Positions 60,045 to 64,000 of a stretch of DNA of 64,000 bases are shown one piece after another (within the stretch, counting starts at the first letter, position 1; every line of letters starts with the position of its first letter). Made by a program: the position numbers and the translations under genes. The notes beneath the pieces are model-generated. The model worked only from the letters and a program-made list of their open reading frames with translations. It was not told the origin of the DNA and made no database searches. This DNA is from Hoyosella subflava DQS3-9A1. GTDB taxonomy: Bacteria > Actinomycetota > Actinomycetes > Mycobacteriales > Mycobacteriaceae. The DNA lies in the NCBI RefSeq assembly GCF_000214175.1, contig NC_015564.1, forward strand, positions 3,844,001 through 3,908,000. The letters run 5' to 3'.

Positions 60045-60713
60045 ATGGCCCGGTTTGTCCTCGCTTCGGCATCACCGGCGCGACGTGCTGTCCTGCGCGC
60101 TGCCGGTGTCGAGCCGCTGGTTCGAGTCTCCGGAGTCGACGAAGAGGCGATCGCGGAAGATCTGGGCCCCGGTGCATACCCCGACGAAGTCGTGACTGTG
60201 CTGGCTCAGGCGAAAGCCCGGTGGGTGGCTGAGGAAATCGCTGGGGGAAGGACCGAATGGGCGGGTGAGGGCAACGCTGCTGGGCTCACCGACTGCGTGG
60301 TGGTGGGATGCGACTCGATGTTGTTCATCGGTGGTGAGTTACAGGGAAAACCGCTCACCACCGATGTGACCAGACAGCGGTGGGCGCGCATGATGGGGCG
60401 CACCGGTGATCTGCTCACCGGGCACTGCGCCATTCACGTTCGTGATGGCGTTGTGGTGGGCGAAGCATCGGGCTGTAGCACGACCACCGTTCATTTCGGC
60501 GATCCCAGCGACGAGGACCTTGACGCGTATCTCGCGACCGGCGAACCCCTTAACGTCGCTGGCGCGTTTACCCTGGACGGACTCGGTGGCTGGTTTATCG
60601 ACCGTATCGAAGGCGACCCCTCGTCTGTCATCGGGATCGGGCTGCCTCTGGTGCGATCCCTGCTCGCCAGACTGGGGATTAGTATCTCCGACCTTTGGAG
60701 CCACACTCGATGA
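60045..60713 (+). CDS. Maf-family nucleotide pyrophosphatase
   Basis: 222 residues from ATG 60045. Begins FVLASASPARRAVLRAAGV (substrate-binding SxRR), CDSMLFIGGELQGKP in place of the common ADT motif, GHCAIHVRDG and GWFIDRIEGDPSSVIGIGLPL. Hydrolyses modified or canonical nucleotides to limit misincorporation. Overlaps the next gene as ATGA. Confidence 0.92.
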   Translation: MARFVLASASPARRAVLRAAGVEPLVRVSGVDEEAIAEDLGPGAYPDEVVTVLAQAKARWVAEEIAGGRTEWAGEGNAAGLTDCVVVGCDSMLFIGGELQGKPLTTDVTRQRWARMMGRTGDLLTGHCAIHVRDGVVVGEASGCSTTTVHFGDPSDEDLDAYLATGEPLNVAGAFTLDGLGGWFIDRIEGDPSSVIGIGLPLVRSLLARLGISISDLWSHTR

Positions 60714-61621
60714 CACCTCGGCTCTCTCGTCGAGCATTCCTCGGCGCATTCATGTGCGCGAGCGGGGCGGCACTGATTGCCTGCGGCGGCGAGGAGGAGG
60801 GTGATTCAGGCGCCGCGAGTACAGCTACCGTAACCACACCTCTTGGCACGGTGACCGTTCCGCGAGACCCGCAACGCGTCGTCGCCGTTGACAGCCGTCA
60901 AGATCTCGAGATCGCTCTCGCGCTGGGTCTGCCCGTCGCAGGGTATACCTCCCCGATCATTCGGCCGTGGGTTCCACTGCGCGGAGACCCTGAATCGCTG
61001 CGCTCGCCGGTCAACGTCGTCGAACTGGTCCGGATCGATCCCGACCTCATCATCTGCACGAACATCGAAAGTCCGTTCTGGCTCACGCCGGAACTCAGCT
61101 CGGTGGCGCCGGTGCTTCCGGTCGACCCCCGCGCCCCATGGCAGACAAATCTCGCGACGATCGGCGGGTGGCTCGGCCGGAAGGACGTCGCAGACGCCGC
61201 CATCAAGAATTACCAGGATCGTATCGAGCGCGTGCGCAGCCGCCACGGCGAGAACCTGCGCGAAAGTGTCGCCGTTGTGGGGATCGCCACAGACGGCACT
61301 ATTTCGGACTTGAGTCACACCCCCACTATTCCGGGAGTCACTGTGGAGGACCTCGGGGCCCCCGTTGTCCGCTTCACAACGGAGCCCGAGGCGTCGGCAG
61401 ATCCCGACGCGGCAGCGGCAGCGCTCACGGAAGCCGACCGCATCCTCGTCTCCAGCGATGATCCCGAACTCGAGCCTGATTACCTGGTAGATCATCCTTT
61501 CCTGGGGCAGTTGCCCGCAGTGCGGACGGGCCGGGCCACGGTGACCGCTGACGTCAGCTACGGCTCCGTCTACACCGCTCTCGAGACAGTGGCCCTGTTC
61601 GATGAATTGCTGCGCAGGTGA
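60710..61621 (+). CDS. Tat-exported substrate-binding lipoprotein (FecB/siderophore type)
   Basis: 303 residues. N-terminal twin-arginine motif SRRAFLGAF and lipobox ALIAC (Cys25) make it a lipid-anchored exported protein. The body is a class III periplasmic-binding protein: VVAVDSRQDLEIALALG, DPDLIICTN, VAVVGIATDGTISDL. Likely iron-siderophore, haem or cobalamin binding. No permease or ATPase genes follow, so it works with a transporter elsewhere. Coupled to maf by the ATGA overlap. Confidence 0.88.
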   Translation: MTPRLSRRAFLGAFMCASGAALIACGGEEEGDSGAASTATVTTPLGTVTVPRDPQRVVAVDSRQDLEIALALGLPVAGYTSPIIRPWVPLRGDPESLRSPVNVVELVRIDPDLIICTNIESPFWLTPELSSVAPVLPVDPRAPWQTNLATIGGWLGRKDVADAAIKNYQDRIERVRSRHGENLRESVAVVGIATDGTISDLSHTPTIPGVTVEDLGAPVVRFTTEPEASADPDAAAAALTEADRILVSSDDPELEPDYLVDHPFLGQLPAVRTGRATVTADVSYGSVYTALETVALFDELLRR

Positions 61622-61745
61622 CGTCACAGCACTTGATTGTGCTTCCGCGCGGCGCTGTGCATTGTTGCTGCATGCCGCAGCGTGCAAAGAACCGCTAACG
61701 TTGACGTGACAACATTTCCATAGGCACCACAAAGGAGCTGACGCC

Positions 61746-62645
61746 GTGCCAGTCCCTCCGGAGAAGAACGCAGCCTTCGCCGCATATGCACATCCAGAGC
61801 GCCTGGTCTCGACCGAATGGCTTTCCGCCAACCTCGGCGCTCCCGGGCTCAAGGTCGTGGAGTCAGACGAGGATGTGCTCGTCTATGACATCGGCCACAT
61901 TCCCGGCGCGATCAAAATCGATTGGCATCTAGACCTCAACGACCCCGTCACGCGTGACTACATCGACGGCCAGCAGTTCGCCGACCTGATGCGCCGCAAG
62001 GGCATCAACCGTGACGACACAGTCGTCATTTACGGCGACAAGTCGAATTGGTGGGCGGCGTACGCAATGTGGGTTTTCACATTGTTCGGTCACCCCGATG
62101 TCCGTCTCCTCGACGGCGGCAGGGATGCGTGGATCGCGGAAGAACGCGACATGAGCTTCTCCGTCCCACAACTGCCCGCAGCTGATTATCCGGTCGTGGC
62201 CCGGGACGACTCGAAGATTCGCGCGTTCCGCGATCAAGTTTTGTTCCACCTCGGCTCAGGGCCCCTCATCGACGTGCGCTCACCCGCCGAGTACACCGGC
62301 GAGCGCACCCACATGCCGGACTATCCCGAGGAGGGCGCACTGCGCGGCGGTCACATCCCGACCGCAGCGAGCATCCCCTGGGCGAAGGCCGCCGCCAACG
62401 ACAGCCGGTTCAAGTCGCGCACCGAACTCGACGCGATCTACGGTGATCTCGACCCGAACGGCAACACGATCGTCTACTGCCGCATCGGGGAGCGTTCGAG
62501 CCACACGTGGTTTGTCCTTACGTACCTGCTCGGCTTCACGGATGTTCGCAATTACGATGGATCGTGGACTGAGTGGGGAAATACTGTGCGTGTGCCGATC
62601 GCTAAGGGCGAGGAGCCAGGTGAAGCCCCCTCGCGGGCATCGTGA
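61746..62645 (+). CDS. sseA: thiosulfate sulfurtransferase SseA
   Basis: 299 residues, two rhodanese domains; the active one is C-terminal, [16 protein letters not shown], with Cys as the sulfur carrier. NWWAAYAMW and LLDGGRDAW in the first domain. The gene pairs with the sufE-like gene 13 nt downstream, as Rv3283-Rv3284 do. GTG 61746 with AAAGGAG. Confidence 0.94.
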   Translation: MPVPPEKNAAFAAYAHPERLVSTEWLSANLGAPGLKVVESDEDVLVYDIGHIPGAIKIDWHLDLNDPVTRDYIDGQQFADLMRRKGINRDDTVVIYGDKSNWWAAYAMWVFTLFGHPDVRLLDGGRDAWIAEERDMSFSVPQLPAADYPVVARDDSKIRAFRDQVLFHLGSGPLIDVRSPAEYTGERTHMPDYPEEGALRGGHIPTAASIPWAKAAANDSRFKSRTELDAIYGDLDPNGNTIVYCRIGERSSHTWFVLTYLLGFTDVRNYDGSWTEWGNTVRVPIAKGEEPGEAPSRAS

Positions 62646-62658
62646 GGTTCGATAGCTG

Positions 62659-63081
62659 ATGGGATCACTTCCAGAGTCACTCGGGGACATCGTCGAGGAC
62701 TTCAGATCGGTTGACGGTCAGGACAAACTCCAACTGCTGCTGGAGTTCAGCCGGGAACTGCCGTCGCTTCCACCGGAGTTGGAGGAAGCGGCCATGGAAC
62801 CCGTTCCGGAATGCCAATCTCCCCTGTTCCTTGCCGTCGATACCACTGATCGTGGGAGTGTCCGCCTCCACTTCAGCGCTCCGCCGGAAGCGCCTACGAC
62901 CCGTGGTTTCGCCTCGATACTGCATCAGGGTCTCGACGGTCAGAGCGCGGACGCGATCCTCGACGTTCCAGACGACTTTTACGCAGATCTTGGTCTCAGT
63001 TCCGTGGTGAGCCCGCTTCGGTTGCGCGGTATGTCGGCGATGCTCGCGCGCATCAAACGGAAGCTGCGGGAGAAGATGTGA
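62659..63081 (+). CDS. SufE-like sulfur acceptor protein
   Basis: 140 residues. SufE fold: [15 protein letters not shown]-like [14 protein letters not shown], then [12 protein letters not shown] with the presumed persulfide Cys, [12 protein letters not shown], and [14 protein letters not shown]. Accepts sulfane sulfur from a cysteine desulfurase (none in the window); its partner here may be SseA. Confidence 0.9.
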   Translation: MGSLPESLGDIVEDFRSVDGQDKLQLLLEFSRELPSLPPELEEAAMEPVPECQSPLFLAVDTTDRGSVRLHFSAPPEAPTTRGFASILHQGLDGQSADAILDVPDDFYADLGLSSVVSPLRLRGMSAMLARIKRKLREKM

Positions 63082-63127
63082 TCAAATCGCGGCTTTCCGC
63101 TGGTGATCCGGTCGCGTCGCTGTTGGG

Positions 63128-63141
63128 TTACCCATCGGTAA
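63128..63141. promoter_or_regulatory. inverted repeat upstream of accA3
   Basis: TTACC-CATC-GGTAA, perfect 5-bp arms, 168 nt before the accA3 start and just after the sufE stop. Operator-like; regulator unknown. Confidence 0.4.
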
Positions 63142-63308
63142 TCTGTGACAGTGGAGAGACAGGAAGTCAGCAAACGGGCACCCTCGGCTTACGCTGTGGC
63201 AACCCTTCTGCATAGACTCACCTTCGACACAACGTGGAAGTTCATCGTTCCCCGGCTCAACACGACTAGAACCGGAGGCAACGACTTAGGGCGAAAACAG
63301 GAGGCCCC

Positions 63309-64000
63309 GTGCCCAGCGAGACGACTGCACGCATCACAAAGGTTCTCGTCGCCAATCGTGGCGAGATTGCTGTCCGGGTGATACGCGGGGCACGGGATGC
63401 AGGTATCGCTAGCGTCGCCGTGTACGCCGAACCAGATGCGAACGCTCCGTTCGTTCGGCTGGCTGATGAGGCATTCGCACTCGGCGGCCAGACCTCTGCA
63501 GAGTCTTACCTGGTTTTTGACAAACTTCTAGACGCCGCGCGCCGTTCCGGCGCGAATGCAATTCACCCCGGCTACGGCTTTCTGTCGGAGAACGCCGATT
63601 TCGCCCAGGCGGTGATCGACGCCGGCCTGATCTGGATCGGCCCCGACCCACAGTCGATCCGCGACCTGGGCGACAAGGTAACCGCGCGGCACATCGCCAC
63701 GCGTGCAGGTGCACCATTGGTCCCGGGAACGAAAGAACCGGTAAAGGACGCCGACGAAGTGGTGACGTTCGCAGAGGAGCACGGCCTCCCCATCGCGATC
63801 AAAGCCGCGTTCGGTGGCGGCGGGCGTGGCATGAAGGTTGCGCGCACCCTCGAAGAAGTGCCTGAACTGTTCGAGTCCGCAACCCGCGAGGCAGTCGCAG
63901 CCTTCGGCCGCGGTGAATGCTTCGTCGAGCGCTATCTCGATCGCCCCCGGCACGTCGAAGCTCAGGTACTTGCTGACGTCCACGGCAACGTCGTAGTCGT
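63309..64000 (+). CDS. accA3: acyl-CoA carboxylase alpha subunit AccA3, N-terminal part
   Basis: First 230 codons; the gene runs off the window end. GTG 63309 has GGAGG 4 nt upstream. Biotin carboxylase N-terminal domain: [55 protein letters not shown], and ATP-grasp [13 protein letters not shown]. Carboxylates biotin on its own C-terminal carrier domain, for AccD subunits. Same place as Rv3285. Confidence 0.95.
   Translation, partial: MPSETTARITKVLVANRGEIAVRVIRGARDAGIASVAVYAEPDANAPFVRLADEAFALGGQTSAESYLVFDKLLDAARRSGANAIHPGYGFLSENADFAQAVIDAGLIWIGPDPQSIRDLGDKVTARHIATRAGAPLVPGTKEPVKDADEVVTFAEEHGLPIAIKAAFGGGGRGMKVARTLEEVPELFESATREAVAAFGRGECFVERYLDRPRHVEAQVLADVHGNVVV

Noticed and set aside
60806-61852. 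348-codon antisense frame over the binding lipoprotein
   Set aside because: Opposite a gene with Tat signal, lipobox and binding-protein motifs; no similarity of its own.

Overview
This is a stretch of high-GC actinobacterial chromosome. Two WhiB proteins, the MtrAB-LpqB system, F420 synthesis (FbiA/FbiB), acyl-CoA carboxylase subunits with an epsilon subunit, rhamnosyl-arabinogalactan linker genes (WbbL, RmlD, LCP ligase) and a 24-residue bL37-like ribosomal protein place it in the Mycobacteriales (mycobacteria, rhodococci, Hoyosella-like genera). From memory, the gene order follows the M. tuberculosis block from Rv3211 (rhlE) to Rv3285 (accA3) with a few extra or missing genes. The genus cannot be fixed from sequence alone. 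There are no rRNA or tRNA genes, CRISPR arrays, insertion sequences or prophage genes; this is core genome, and the novelty is mainly in regulation and in odd residues of known families.

Layout. 1-4.3 kb: RNA helicase tail, secreted beta-propeller-like protein, orphan ParA, small membrane protein, lipid kinase. 4.3-8.3 kb: whiB1, sensor kinase pdtaS with a biotinyl-domain protein, bL37 gene with terminator, sigH-rshA redox stress pair. 8.3-11.5 kb: SRAP protein, aroA, rsgA. 11.5-16.1 kb: acyl-CoA desaturase and its reductase, a DUF6912-type protein, a WS/DGAT-like acyltransferase. 16.4-21.8 kb: Rv3235-like protein, secA, hibernation factor hpf, ComF-like protein. 21.8-28.4 kb: lpqB, mtrB, mtrA, tmk, sahH. 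28.5-32.1 kb: alkane hydroxylation operon alkB-rubA1-rubA2-rubB with a TetR regulator. 32.3-46.7 kb: mannose and rhamnose sugar-nucleotide genes, whiB2, F420 genes, Nudix hydrolase, LCP ligase. 46.7-50.9 kb: small HExxH protein, pseudouridine synthase, TrhO, a NarL-type two-component pair. 50.9-64 kb: fadE25, purE/purK, GtrA protein, an OmpR-type two-component pair, PH-domain protein, birA, accD5-accE5, maf, a haem/siderophore-type binding lipoprotein, sseA, sufE and the start of accA3.

How the genes work together. birA biotinylates the biotin domain of AccA3; AccA3, AccD5 and AccE5 form acyl-CoA carboxylase. ManA, ManB and the guanylyltransferase make GDP-mannose; RmlD and WbbL build the rhamnosyl linker and the LCP protein attaches polymer to peptidoglycan. 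AlkB takes electrons from RubB through the two rubredoxins to oxidise alkanes, and the desaturase uses its own flavin/2Fe-2S reductase.

The most interesting signals are regulatory: (i) a 17-bp dyad shared by the promoter of the alk-linked TetR gene (apparently leaderless) and the alkB upstream region, which implies one TetR circuit; (ii) repeated CGTAGGTTAC and ACCGTAA elements upstream of both the desaturase and its reductase; (iii) a SigH-type promoter placed so that an N-terminally extended SigH could be made; (iv) rsgA, whose full-length frame seems to start at a CTG overlapping the aroA stop; (v) perfect palindromes before whiB1, whiB2 and accA3.
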